Shown here: one piece after another, positions 46,481-55,260 of the stretch | How positions within the stretch are numbered: the stretch's first letter is position 1 | Layout of the letters: each line of letters begins with the position of its first letter | NCBI GenBank assembly: GCA_010092695.1 | Contig: JAADJJ010000001.1 | Span: 62,001 to 126,000, forward strand | Direction of reading: 5' to 3' | From: Enterobacteriaceae bacterium 4M9 | Lineage (GTDB): Bacteria; Pseudomonadota; Gammaproteobacteria; Enterobacterales; Enterobacteriaceae | Length of the DNA stretch: 64,000 nucleotides | Translations under genes and position numbers: made by a program | Notes under the pieces: model-generated | Told to the model about the DNA's origin: nothing | Database searches by the model: none | Seen by the model: the letters and a program-made list of their open reading frames with translations, nothing else

Positions 46481-49132
46481 ATGAACGAACAATATTCTGC
46501 TTTGCGAAGCAATGTAAGTCAGCTCGGTAAACTACTCGGGGATACTATCCGTGGAGCACTGGGAGAGCACATCCTCGATCGTGTCGAAACTATTCGTAAG
46601 TTGTCTAAAGCATCTCGCGCTGGCGATGATGCCAGCCGCCAGGCGCTGCTTACTACGCTGCAAAACCTGTCTAACGACGAACTTTTGCCCGTCGCGCGCG
46701 CGTTCAGCCAGTTTCTGAATCTTGCCAATACTGCCGAGCAATACCACAGCATCTCTGCAAAAGGCGAAGCCGCCAGCAACCCGGAAGTGATTGCCAAAAC
46801 CCTGAGAAAATTAAAATCGCAGCCAGAACTGAGCGACGACGCCATTCGCCGCGCCATTGAATCGCTGTCTCTGGAGCTGGTGCTGACGGCACACCCCACC
46901 GAAATCACGCGCCGCACGCTTATCCACAAAATGGTGGAAGTGAACAATTGCCTCAAGCAGCTTGATAACAAAGACCTCGCCGACTACGAACGCAATCAAA
47001 TTATGCGCCGCCTGCGCCAGCTGATTGCCCAGTCCTGGCACACCGACGAAATCCGCAAACATCGCCCGTCTCCGATTGAAGAGGCGAAATGGGGCTTTGC
47101 CGTGGTGGAAAATAGCCTTTGGGAAGGGGTGCCGAGCTACCTGCGTGAACTCAACGAACAGCTGGAAGAGCATTTTGACTACCGGCTGCCGGTGGATTTT
47201 GTACCGGTACGTTTTACCTCCTGGATGGGCGGTGACCGTGACGGCAACCCAAATGTCACAGCCAACATCACACGTGAAGCGCTGCTGTTAAGCCGCTGGA
47301 AAGCCACCGATCTGTTCCTTAAAGACATTCAGGTGCTGGTGTCTGAGTTGTCGATGGTGGAATGCACGGACGAACTGCGCGCACTGGCCGGAGCCGAAGG
47401 CGAGCTGGAACCGTACCGCTATATCATGAAAGGGTTGCGCTCGCAGTTAATGGCCACCCAGGCCTGGCTGGAAGCGCGCCTTAAGGGCCAGAAACTGCCT
47501 AAACCACAGGGGCTACTGACGCACAACGCCCAGCTCTGGGACCCGCTCTACGCCTGTTACAAATCGCTGGTGGCCTGCGGGATGGGCATTATCGCCAACG
47601 GTGACCTGCTCGATACGCTGCGCCGCGTAAAATGCTTTGGCGTACCGCTGGTGCGCAGCGATATTCGTCAGGAAAGCACCCGCCATACCGAAGCGCTGGG
47701 CGAACTGACCCGCTATCTCGGCATTGGCGATTATGAAAGTTGGTCTGAAGCCGACAAGCAAGCCTTCCTGATTCGCGAACTGAACTCTAAACGCCCGCTG
47801 CTGCCACGCAGCTGGGAGCCCAGCGACGACACCCGCGAAGTGCTGGACACCTGCCGGGTGATCGCCGAAACACCGCAAGGCTCCATCGCCGCTTACGTCA
47901 TTTCAATGGCGAAAACGCCGTCTGACGTGCTGGCCGTGCACCTGTTGCTCAAAGAAGCCGGTATTGGCTTTGCGCTGCCGGTCGCACCGCTGTTTGAAAC
48001 GCTGGACGACCTGAACAACGCCAACGATGTCATGACCCAGCTTTTGAATATTGACTGGTATCGCGGCTTTATTCAGGGTAAGCAAATGGTGATGATTGGC
48101 TACTCTGACTCTGCCAAAGACGCCGGCGTGATGGCGGCCTCCTGGGCGCAGTACCAGGCACAGGATGCACTTATCAAAACCTGCGAAAAAGCAGGGATTG
48201 AGCTGACGCTGTTCCACGGTCGCGGCGGCTCCATTGGCCGCGGTGGCGCACCGGCGCACGCGGCACTGCTGTCTCAGCCGCCAGGCAGCCTCAAAGGCGG
48301 GCTGCGCGTGACCGAGCAGGGCGAGATGATCCGCTTTAAATACGGCCTGCCGGAAATTACCATCAGCAGCCTGTCGCTCTACACGGGCGCCATTCTTGAA
48401 GCCAACCTGCTGCCGCCGCCGGAGCCAAAGCAGGAGTGGCGCAACATTATGGACGAACTGTCGGTGCTGTCGTGCAACATGTACCGCAGCTATGTACGCG
48501 AGAACAAAGACTTTGTGCCGTATTTCCGCTCCGCAACGCCGGAAGTGGAACTGGGCAAACTGCCACTTGGCTCACGCCCGGCTAAACGTCGCCCAACCGG
48601 CGGCGTTGAATCGCTGCGCGCCATTCCGTGGATTTTTGCCTGGACCCAGAACCGCCTGATGCTTCCGGCCTGGTTGGGTGCCGGTGCTGCGCTGCAAAAG
48701 GTCGTGGGCGACGGCAAGCAGGGCGAGCTGGAATCCATGTGTCGCGACTGGCCGTTCTTTTCCACCCGCCTGGGCATGCTGGAGATGGTCTTTGCCAAAG
48801 CCGACCTGTGGCTGGCAGAGTACTACGACCAGCGCCTGGTCGCGCCTGAACTCTGGGGTCTTGGTAAAGAGTTGCGTAAGCAGCTGGCGGCAGATATTCA
48901 ACTGGTGCTGACCACCGCTAACGATGCGCACCTGATGGCCGACCTGCCGTGGATTGCCGAGTCAATCATGCTGCGTAACATCTACACCGACCCGCTCAAC
49001 GTGTTGCAGGCAGAATTGCTGCACCGCTCACGCCAGGCAGAGGAAAAAGGTGAGGAGCCAGACCCGCGCGTTGAACAAGCGCTGATGGTGACCATTGCAG
49101 GCGTCGCCGCCGGCATGCGCAATACCGGCTAA
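46481..49132 (+). CDS. ppc: phosphoenolpyruvate carboxylase
   Basis: Anaplerotic carboxylation of PEP to oxaloacetate, feeding the aspartate family (including threonine, methionine and isoleucine). 883 residues, exactly E. coli length. Catalytic histidine in VLTAHPTEITRRTL (about 138), GYSDSAKDAGVMAASW, glycine-rich FHGRGGSIGRGGAP, and the C-terminal AGMRNTG. GGGGACCT precedes the ATG. Confidence 0.98.
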   Translation: MNEQYSALRSNVSQLGKLLGDTIRGALGEHILDRVETIRKLSKASRAGDDASRQALLTTLQNLSNDELLPVARAFSQFLNLANTAEQYHSISAKGEAASNPEVIAKTLRKLKSQPELSDDAIRRAIESLSLELVLTAHPTEITRRTLIHKMVEVNNCLKQLDNKDLADYERNQIMRRLRQLIAQSWHTDEIRKHRPSPIEEAKWGFAVVENSLWEGVPSYLRELNEQLEEHFDYRLPVDFVPVRFTSWMGGDRDGNPNVTANITREALLLSRWKATDLFLKDIQVLVSELSMVECTDELRALAGAEGELEPYRYIMKGLRSQLMATQAWLEARLKGQKLPKPQGLLTHNAQLWDPLYACYKSLVACGMGIIANGDLLDTLRRVKCFGVPLVRSDIRQESTRHTEALGELTRYLGIGDYESWSEADKQAFLIRELNSKRPLLPRSWEPSDDTREVLDTCRVIAETPQGSIAAYVISMAKTPSDVLAVHLLLKEAGIGFALPVAPLFETLDDLNNANDVMTQLLNIDWYRGFIQGKQMVMIGYSDSAKDAGVMAASWAQYQAQDALIKTCEKAGIELTLFHGRGGSIGRGGAPAHAALLSQPPGSLKGGLRVTEQGEMIRFKYGLPEITISSLSLYTGAILEANLLPPPEPKQEWRNIMDELSVLSCNMYRSYVRENKDFVPYFRSATPEVELGKLPLGSRPAKRRPTGGVESLRAIPWIFAWTQNRLMLPAWLGAGAALQKVVGDGKQGELESMCRDWPFFSTRLGMLEMVFAKADLWLAEYYDQRLVAPELWGLGKELRKQLAADIQLVLTTANDAHLMADLPWIAESIMLRNIYTDPLNVLQAELLHRSRQAEEKGEEPDPRVEQALMVTIAGVAAGMRNTG

Positions 49133-49146
49133 GTTTACGTAATGCA

Positions 49147-49180
49147 TAAAAAGCCTCGCCTGGCGGCGGGGCTTTTTATT
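49147..49180 (+). terminator. terminator of ppc
   Basis: AAAAAGCC-centred stem (GCCTCGCC/GGCGGGGC with a short loop) followed by TTTTTATT, 15 bp after the ppc stop. Confidence 0.85.
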
Positions 49181-49383
49181 ATCTCGCGGTATTATTGTCT
49201 GTTAATAACCGTAAATAATTCGCATAGTTAAATGGTTAATACTGCTTTATTGGCCTTGTGTTCTGTGCTTTCACGCATTGTTTCCCGCTTTCAACGCCCG
49301 CTTAACCCAGTTGCAACATTAAGGCTAATTTAAGCTTTAGTTTTTAATTTAGCGCCAGTATTTATTTTCACAGGCGCGATGAC

Positions 49384-51126
49384 ATGTCTTCATTAATACG
49401 TAACCGGGGTGCTTTTAGCACGATGGCGTTACTCTGGCTCCTGCTTTACTTCTGGTTCTTTTCAACCGCATTGCAGGCGTACATTATGCTGACGGGCTAC
49501 AGCGGCACGACTGGCCTGCGCGACTCGCTGCTGTACAGTTCTCTGTGGCTCATTCCGGTCTTTTTATTTCCGAACCGGACCCGGCTTATTGCCGCCGTTA
49601 TTGGTGTGATGTTATGGCTAAGTTCCGCGAGCGCACTGGCCTATTTTGTTATCTATGGACAGGAGTTTTCACAAAGCGTCTTATTTGTGATGTTTGAAAC
49701 CAATGCCAATGAGGCTCGTGAATTTGCCAGTCAGTACTTCAGTCTGAAATTATTAATCATCCTGTTACTTTATACCGCTGTCGCACTATTTCTCTGGACG
49801 CGTCTGCGCCCGGTTTATATCCGCACGCCATGGCGTTACGGCGTGGCCGCCGCAATTTTTTACGGATTGATTATCCAGCCGTTATTTAGCAATGTGGTTC
49901 TCAATAAAACCAGCATGGCCTCAGCGGTGAATTCCTTAAATTCCCGTATGGAGCCTGCCGCGCCGTGGCAGCTTGTCAGCAGCTATGTGCAATATCGCAA
50001 CCAACTTAATAACCTGGAAAGCCTGCTTTCTAAAAACAGCGCACTGCCACCGCTGGCAGAACTCAAAGACAGCTCAGGCAACGCACCGCGCACGCTGGTG
50101 CTGGTTATTGGTGAATCCACACAGCGCAACCGCATGAGCCTGTACGGCTACCCGCGTGAAACCACACCAAAACTCGACGCACTTCGCGCCAGCGATCCAA
50201 ACTTCACGGTCTTTAACGACGTTGTCACCTCACGCCCGTACACCATAGAAATCCTGCAACAGGCGCTCACCTTCGCTAACGAAGAAAACCCGGATCGCTA
50301 TCTGACGAAGCCCTCGTTGATGAACATGATGAAACAGGCAGGTTATAAAACGTTCTGGATAACCAACCAGCAAACGATGACCGCCCGCAACACCATGCTG
50401 ACGGTATTTTCGCGCCAGACCGACAAACAATATTATATGAACCAACAGCGCACCCAGAGCGCGCGCGAATACGACGCAAACGTGCTGGCACCATTTAAAG
50501 ACGTGCTCAACGATCCGGCACCGAAGAAATTTATCGTCGTGCATTTGCTGGGGACACATATTAAATATCAGTATCGTTACCCGGAGCTGGCGAAATGGGA
50601 CCGTTTCACCGGAAAAACCGACAATGTTCCCGCTAATCTGGATCAGGAGCAGCGGGCAACGTATAACGATTACGACAACGCGAATCTGTACAACGACAAT
50701 GTGCTGTCACAGCTTATCGCTGACTACAAAGCCACAGACCCGAACGGTTTTATGCTCTATTTTTCCGATCACGGGGAAGAGGTTTATGACACCGCGCCGT
50801 ACACGATTCAGGGCCGCAATGAGTCCAGCCCCACGCGCGCCATGTACACCGTTCCCTTCTTTGTCTGGACCTCAGACAAATGGCAGGCGGCGAATCCGCG
50901 CAATTTACGCGGAGATGTGAATCGCAAGTTCAGCCTGATGAACCTTATCTATACCTGGTCCGATCTGGCGCGCCTGAGCTACGATGGTTACGATCCCACG
51001 CGATCGCTGGTGAGTCCGCAGTTTGTGCAAACGCCGCGCTGGATTGGCAATCCTTATGAGAAAGGCGGGCTACGTGATTTTGATACCTTAGCCAACAGCG
51101 CCACTAACGCAGCGGTTATTCAATAA
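49384..51126 (+). CDS. eptC: lipopolysaccharide core phosphoethanolamine transferase
   Basis: Inner-membrane transferase adding phosphoethanolamine to heptose of the LPS core (EptC/CptA/YijP). 580 residues; about five membrane segments up to residue ~175 (e.g. LLWLLLYFWFFSTALQAYI, LLIILLLYTAVALFLW), then a periplasmic sulfatase-like domain with LVLVIGESTQRNRMSLYGYPRETTP-type nucleophile region, the acceptor threonine context, and metal ligands in YFSDHGEEVYD. Neighbour of ppc as in E. coli. Confidence 0.95.
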   Translation: MSSLIRNRGAFSTMALLWLLLYFWFFSTALQAYIMLTGYSGTTGLRDSLLYSSLWLIPVFLFPNRTRLIAAVIGVMLWLSSASALAYFVIYGQEFSQSVLFVMFETNANEAREFASQYFSLKLLIILLLYTAVALFLWTRLRPVYIRTPWRYGVAAAIFYGLIIQPLFSNVVLNKTSMASAVNSLNSRMEPAAPWQLVSSYVQYRNQLNNLESLLSKNSALPPLAELKDSSGNAPRTLVLVIGESTQRNRMSLYGYPRETTPKLDALRASDPNFTVFNDVVTSRPYTIEILQQALTFANEENPDRYLTKPSLMNMMKQAGYKTFWITNQQTMTARNTMLTVFSRQTDKQYYMNQQRTQSAREYDANVLAPFKDVLNDPAPKKFIVVHLLGTHIKYQYRYPELAKWDRFTGKTDNVPANLDQEQRATYNDYDNANLYNDNVLSQLIADYKATDPNGFMLYFSDHGEEVYDTAPYTIQGRNESSPTRAMYTVPFFVWTSDKWQAANPRNLRGDVNRKFSLMNLIYTWSDLARLSYDGYDPTRSLVSPQFVQTPRWIGNPYEKGGLRDFDTLANSATNAAVIQ

Positions 51127-51140
51127 TCAACTCCTGTTAT

Positions 51141-51168
51141 TAAGGGAGGCAGATGCCTCCCTTTTTAT
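51141..51168 (+). terminator. terminator of eptC
   Basis: AAGGGAGGC-AGAT-GCCTCCCTT stem followed by TTTT, 15 bp after the eptC stop. Confidence 0.9.
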
Positions 51169-51209
51169 CCCTGTATGCACACCACCTCCTGTGGCAATGG
51201 CCAGCCACA

Positions 51210-51251
51210 GGCTATGGCTATGGCTTTGGCTTTGGCTTTGGCTTTGGCTTT
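51210..51251. repeat. hexanucleotide microsatellite
   Basis: Seven uninterrupted hexamers: two GGCTAT then five GGCTTT, with another GGCTTTGG 9 bp further on. It lies in the 319-bp gap between eptC and the lipoprotein gene. An open frame (51175-51402) reads through it as MAMALALALALA, but has no clear ribosome site and no recognised relative. Apart from this and the eptC terminator I see nothing else in the gap. Confidence 0.9.
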
Positions 51252-51445
51252 TCCATATTGGCTTTGGATTTTACTCGTTCAGAACAGGCAGCAGCTTCTG
51301 TTTGGGGTAGTTAAGTGCGCCCCTGTGGGCGAAATGCAGGTTTTTTTACCTCTGTATCGTGGCTTTCACCTTCTCCCCTGCGCCCCATGGCAAAAGTGCT
51401 AATCTCAAAACAGGCCTGAGATTCTCTCTGGCATGGAGGTGAGTT

Positions 51446-51667
51446 ATGCGATTTAGCTTATTAACCCTGCTGGTATTAATGCTGGCGGGCTGCGCAGCCG
51501 GCTATGACGAATATGGCGACACGGCCAACAGACAACCCGTTAACGTGGATGTTCAGAACCTGTATTCCCTTGACGCTAACGGAGAGTTACGCCGCAACAC
51601 TCAACTGCAACAAATGCCGAGTCAGGAGAGCCACAGTATGGGTGGAGGGGCGAGGTTTGGGTGGTAA
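51446..51667 (+). CDS. small predicted lipoprotein
   Basis: 73 residues with a lipoprotein signal peptide MRFSLLTLLVLMLAGCAAGY: a basic N terminus, hydrophobic core and the lipobox LAGC (cysteine at about 16). The mature part is polar (NRQPVNVDVQNLYSLDANGE) and ends GGGARFGW. GGAGGTGAGTT precedes the ATG, so translation is well supported. Residue +2 after Cys is Ala, compatible with outer-membrane sorting. I do not recognise the family; function unknown. Not adjacent to a partner gene on the same strand. Confidence 0.8.
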   Translation: MRFSLLTLLVLMLAGCAAGYDEYGDTANRQPVNVDVQNLYSLDANGELRRNTQLQQMPSQESHSMGGGARFGW

Positions 51668-51811
51668 TGAGAAAATCCCGCTTCCCTCTGCACTTTTTTA
51701 GCATGCGCCCACCCGGTATCCGTACACATGGCGCCTGCCGGGCCAGGGTAGCGTCGGATTTAACATTACCAGCCGATGCGAGAGCCGTTTGTCTGGCGTT
51801 AACCCAGTAAA

Positions 51812-51840
51812 AAGCCGGATACAATTTCTGTACCCGGCTT
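51812..51840 (-). terminator. terminator of the chemoreceptor gene
   Basis: AAGCCGG(A)TACA/TGTA(C)CCGGCTT stem followed on the minus strand by five U residues, 14 bp beyond the chemoreceptor stop. Confidence 0.85.
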
Positions 51841-51853
51841 ACGGTTACTGCAC

Positions 51854-53749
51854 TCAGAGTTTGAAGCGGTTAACCACTTCGGCAAGCTGGTTTGCTTGCT
51901 TCTCCATCGATCTTGCCGCCACAGAAACCTGCTCCACCAGCGAGGCATTCTGCTGCGTGGTGCCCTCAAGCTGGCTGACAGCAGAGTTCACCTGCTCAAT
52001 GCCAGCGCTCTGCTCACGGCTCGCCGTTTTCACTTCGCCTATCAGCGCGGAGACGTTTGACACCGAACGCATCAACTCCTCCATTGTCACCCCTGTGTCG
52101 TGAACCAGACGGCTGCCCTCCTGTACGCTGGTGACCGACTCTTCAATCAACGCACGAATTTCTTTTGCTGAACCGGAAGAACGTTGCGCCAGGCTTCTGA
52201 CTTCAGAAGCCACCACGGCAAAACCGCGCCCCTGCTCACCCGCTCTGGCGGCCTCAACGGCCGCATTCAGCGCCAGGATATTGGTCTGGAAGGCAATACC
52301 GTCAATCACATTCACAATGTCAGATACGCGGCGCGATGAGGACTCAATATCATCCATCTTTTCAACCGTCTGGCTTAATAATGCTTCACCGCGTTGGGCT
52401 ACCGCCGAAGCTTGCGCCGTCAGTTCGTCAGCATGAGCCGCATTGTCCGCATTCTGCGCCACCGTCCCGGTAATTTCCTCCATAGAAGCCGCGGTCTGCA
52501 CCAGTGATGCCGACTGCTCTTCGGTACGTGAGGAGAGATCGACATTGCCCTGCGTTATCTGATGTGATGCGCTGGCAATTGCCTGTGCGCTACTGCTTAC
52601 CTGCTGTAGCAAACCCTGAAGATAGCTGATAAAGCCGTTGAAGCTTCGGGCAACCTCGTTGAACTCCGGGCTTTTGCTCTCAGGCAGACGCTGGGTCAAA
52701 TCGGCGCCACCAGCAGAAAGCGCGCTCAGGTTATTGTTGAGCATACGCAGGTTGTTCATTACGGTGCGAATCATCCCGACCAGAATAACCATCAGAATCA
52801 AAATCAGTGGGATCTGGACCATTCCAAGACGCGTCAGAATGCTGCTGGTCTGCTGGCTGAGTAGCGTGCTGTCGATGTCGCTGACCACAAACCACGGGCT
52901 ACCAGGCACCGGGTAAACAAACAGCGTATGCGCGCCATTCGGCCCGCTATATTCCTTTTCCTGTGACGTGCTGCCCGCCTGGGCAAGCATCTGCTGCAAC
53001 GTCTCCACACCCGGCAACGACAACTCGCTGATGTTCGGCATACCGGAGGTATCGAGCGCAGGCTGGCTGTTGCCCACCACTTTACCGTCAGCTTCCACAA
53101 TGAGCACGTTACCGTTAATGGCCTCGCTCATGGTGCGGGCAAGATGGTTAAAAAAGCCCAGCGTAATATCAATTGTGGCAACACCCCAGATGGTACCGTT
53201 GCGATAAATCGGCATGGCACAGTTGGTGCGCGGCTGTGTGCTGGCGGCATCAATATAGGCCTTCGCCCACGCACATTCGCCTTTTGCGCCGTTTTGCGCA
53301 TCGCGGTGCCAGGGTTGCTCCCAGTAATTGAGTGACTCAGGCTGGTTCCATACCGTGTTCAGTCGCAGCACATTGTTATTGTCGCGTGCAAAAAAAGTGC
53401 TGAACTTATCTCGCCCGGCTTCACGCGCTCCCGGCAGCGGCCATATGCCGCCACCAAAAACATTGCTGTCACCGTATTGGTTAACCAGTGCGGCAAGCTG
53501 CTGGTCGATTTGCGGGCTGTCCAGTGACGCAACAGTTTCGGTGATACTGCGCTGCTGAGACTGCACACGCGTCATCTGCTCAGTGATTGCCGCTGCCTGG
53601 GCGCCGATTTCATAGAGCACCAGCCGATGTTCATTGTTTTTAAGCTGTGGTGCGATAAATTTCAGGATTATCCAGACGGTGATAACCGTCAGGAAGAAAA
53701 AGAATCCCAGAGTCGCAGCAATGAAGCGTGCCTGAGTGGTTTTAAACAT
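51854..53749 (-). CDS. methyl-accepting chemotaxis protein with dCache-like sensor
   Basis: 631 residues. TM1 about 8-30, a periplasmic domain about 31-305 of the double-Cache type (GGGIWPLPGAREAG, WEQPWHRDAQNG, WGVATIDITLGFF, FVYPVPGSPWFVVSDID), TM2 about 314-335 (MVQIPLILILMVILVGMI), a HAMP-like linker, and a cytoplasmic signalling domain with the conserved tip LALNAAVEAARAGEQGRGFAVVASEVRSLAQRS. It ends VVNRFKL without the NWETF-type CheR/CheB-binding pentapeptide. Ligand unknown. It lies between the lipoprotein gene and metF, where E. coli has katG and other genes. Confidence 0.93.
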   Translation of the reverse strand: MFKTTQARFIAATLGFFFFLTVITVWIILKFIAPQLKNNEHRLVLYEIGAQAAAITEQMTRVQSQQRSITETVASLDSPQIDQQLAALVNQYGDSNVFGGGIWPLPGAREAGRDKFSTFFARDNNNVLRLNTVWNQPESLNYWEQPWHRDAQNGAKGECAWAKAYIDAASTQPRTNCAMPIYRNGTIWGVATIDITLGFFNHLARTMSEAINGNVLIVEADGKVVGNSQPALDTSGMPNISELSLPGVETLQQMLAQAGSTSQEKEYSGPNGAHTLFVYPVPGSPWFVVSDIDSTLLSQQTSSILTRLGMVQIPLILILMVILVGMIRTVMNNLRMLNNNLSALSAGGADLTQRLPESKSPEFNEVARSFNGFISYLQGLLQQVSSSAQAIASASHQITQGNVDLSSRTEEQSASLVQTAASMEEITGTVAQNADNAAHADELTAQASAVAQRGEALLSQTVEKMDDIESSSRRVSDIVNVIDGIAFQTNILALNAAVEAARAGEQGRGFAVVASEVRSLAQRSSGSAKEIRALIEESVTSVQEGSRLVHDTGVTMEELMRSVSNVSALIGEVKTASREQSAGIEQVNSAVSQLEGTTQQNASLVEQVSVAARSMEKQANQLAEVVNRFKL

Positions 53750-53935
53750 AAAGTCCTTGTCCCGATTTTTTTATTTCTCCACAGCACTTATCGGTAACAT
53801 AAAAATAAGATTAATCATCATTTTGTGCGTTTATGGTGCAAGGTGCAGCGTTGTCATCCGCAGATAAAATTACCGCAGGCATTCAGCAGACTCAGGAACA
53901 GAGGTATTTCAAGGTGTTATGGCACAATAAAAAGC

Positions 53936-53972
53936 AAAATCCCGCGGCCTGAAAACAAGCGGCGGGATTTTT
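53936..53972 (-). terminator. terminator of metF
   Basis: AAATCCCGC...GCGGGATTT inverted repeat 17-50 bp after the metF stop, followed on the minus strand by a short, imperfect U-rich tail. Confidence 0.65.
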
Positions 53973-53988
53973 CACAACGGAAGGTTAA

Positions 53989-54882
53989 TTACGCCGCAGC
54001 AGGACGCACGCCCAGCGTATGGCAAATGGCATAGCTCATCTCAGCGCGGTTAAGCGTGTAGAAATGAAAGTCCTTCACGCCTTCGCGGCTGAGGATTTTA
54101 ACCATATCCATCGCGATATTCGCGCCCACCATCTTGCGGGTTTCCGGGTCGTTATCCAGCCCTTCAAACATACTGTCCATCCACTTCGGTACACGCACGT
54201 TAGTCATGGTGGCAAATTTAGTCAGCTGCTTGTAGTTACTCACCGGCAGAATGCCCGGCACAATTTCCACGTCGATGCCGGTCGCCACACAGCGGTCGCG
54301 AAAACGCAGGTAGCTTTCCACATCAAAGAAAAACTGCGTGATAGCGCGGTTGGCCCCGGCGTCGATTTTGCGCTTGAGATTGATCAGGTCAGCCTGGGCG
54401 CTTTTCGCCTCCGGGTGCACTTCCGGGTAAGCGGCAACCGAGATATCAAAATCCGCGACCTCTTTGAGCAGCGCCACCAGGTCAGAGGCATACATATCCG
54501 GCTTACCACTGCCCGGCGGTAAATCACCACGCAGCGCCACAATATGGCGAATGCCGTTTTCCCAGTAATCGCGGGCGATGGCACGCAGTTCGTCTGGCGT
54601 GGCATCAATACAGGTCAGATGCGGTGCAGCCTCAAGGCCGGTACGGTCCTTAATGCCTTTGATGATGCTGTGAGTACGGTCACGCTCGCCAGAGTTTGCG
54701 CCATAGGTGACGGAAACGAATTTCGGCTTCAGGCTGCTCAGCCTGTCGATAGAGCTCCACAGCGTCTCTTCCATTTCGCTGGTGCGCGGCGGGAAAAACT
54801 CAAAGGAGACGTTAATTTGTCCCTGCAGCTCTGCCAGGCTTTGATTCAGGGCTTCCCGCTGGTTGGCGTGGAAAAAGCTCAT
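53989..54882 (-). CDS. metF: 5,10-methylenetetrahydrofolate reductase
   Basis: FAD/NADH enzyme making methyl-THF for methionine synthesis. 297 residues (E. coli 296). SFEFFPPRTSEMEETLW, FVSVTYGANSGERDRTH, HIVALRGDLPPGSGKPDMYASDL, QFFFDVESYLRFRDRC and PGILPVSNYKQLTKFA are visible. It has its own promoter region with met boxes, separated from metL by a 378-bp hairpin-rich gap. Confidence 0.97.
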   Translation of the reverse strand: MSFFHANQREALNQSLAELQGQINVSFEFFPPRTSEMEETLWSSIDRLSSLKPKFVSVTYGANSGERDRTHSIIKGIKDRTGLEAAPHLTCIDATPDELRAIARDYWENGIRHIVALRGDLPPGSGKPDMYASDLVALLKEVADFDISVAAYPEVHPEAKSAQADLINLKRKIDAGANRAITQFFFDVESYLRFRDRCVATGIDVEIVPGILPVSNYKQLTKFATMTNVRVPKWMDSMFEGLDNDPETRKMVGANIAMDMVKILSREGVKDFHFYTLNRAEMSYAICHTLGVRPAAA

Positions 54883-54927
54883 ACCGTTTACCTCATCAAT
54901 CGCTTTATCGTTATCTGTTGTGTTTTT

Positions 54928-54959
54928 TGACTTCTATACGTTTAGACGTCCAGATGTAA
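54928..54959. promoter_or_regulatory. met boxes upstream of metF
   Basis: Four contiguous eight-base units resembling AGACGTCT: TGACTTCT, ATACGTTT, AGACGTCC, AGATGTAA (6, 6, 7 and 5 matches of 8). MetJ dimers with S-adenosylmethionine bind such arrays cooperatively; the array starts 46 bp upstream of the metF start. Confidence 0.85.
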
Positions 54960-55044
54960 AAATGAAGGAAAAGCGGTATGGCGTCAACTGAAAATTCACC
55001 ACCGCGTGTGAGGAATATTCAGTGAAGATGAATTTTTTTCAACT

Positions 55045-55248
55045 AAAGAAAAAGCCCTCATCTGTAAAAGAAGAGGGCTTAAGACTGATGCCTTACCTCA
55101 TCCTGTCACAGACAGGACGGAGAGCACCAATAAAAAATAAGGAAAATCAATTTATTGGTTTCGCCTGCTAACCACAAAGAAGGAAAAACCACGTTTTTCT
55201 TTCTTTGTCAGCAATCTGAAGCCCTCTTCTGTAAAAAAGAGGGCTTTG
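55045..55248. repeat. hairpin cluster in the metL-metF gap
   Basis: Four inverted repeats: 55052-55080 (AAGCCCTC/GAGGGCTT), 55101-55117 (TCCTGTC-ACA-GACAGGA), 55174-55208 (16-base arms with one mismatch around a CAC loop) and 55219-55246 (AAGCCCTC...GAGGGCTT). The first and last are near-identical 28-bp direct repeats. The 55052-55080 copy has U residues on the minus strand and could end the metBL transcript. No gene is seen in 54960-55260. Confidence 0.8.
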
Positions 55249-55260
55249 CTGGCGCACTGG

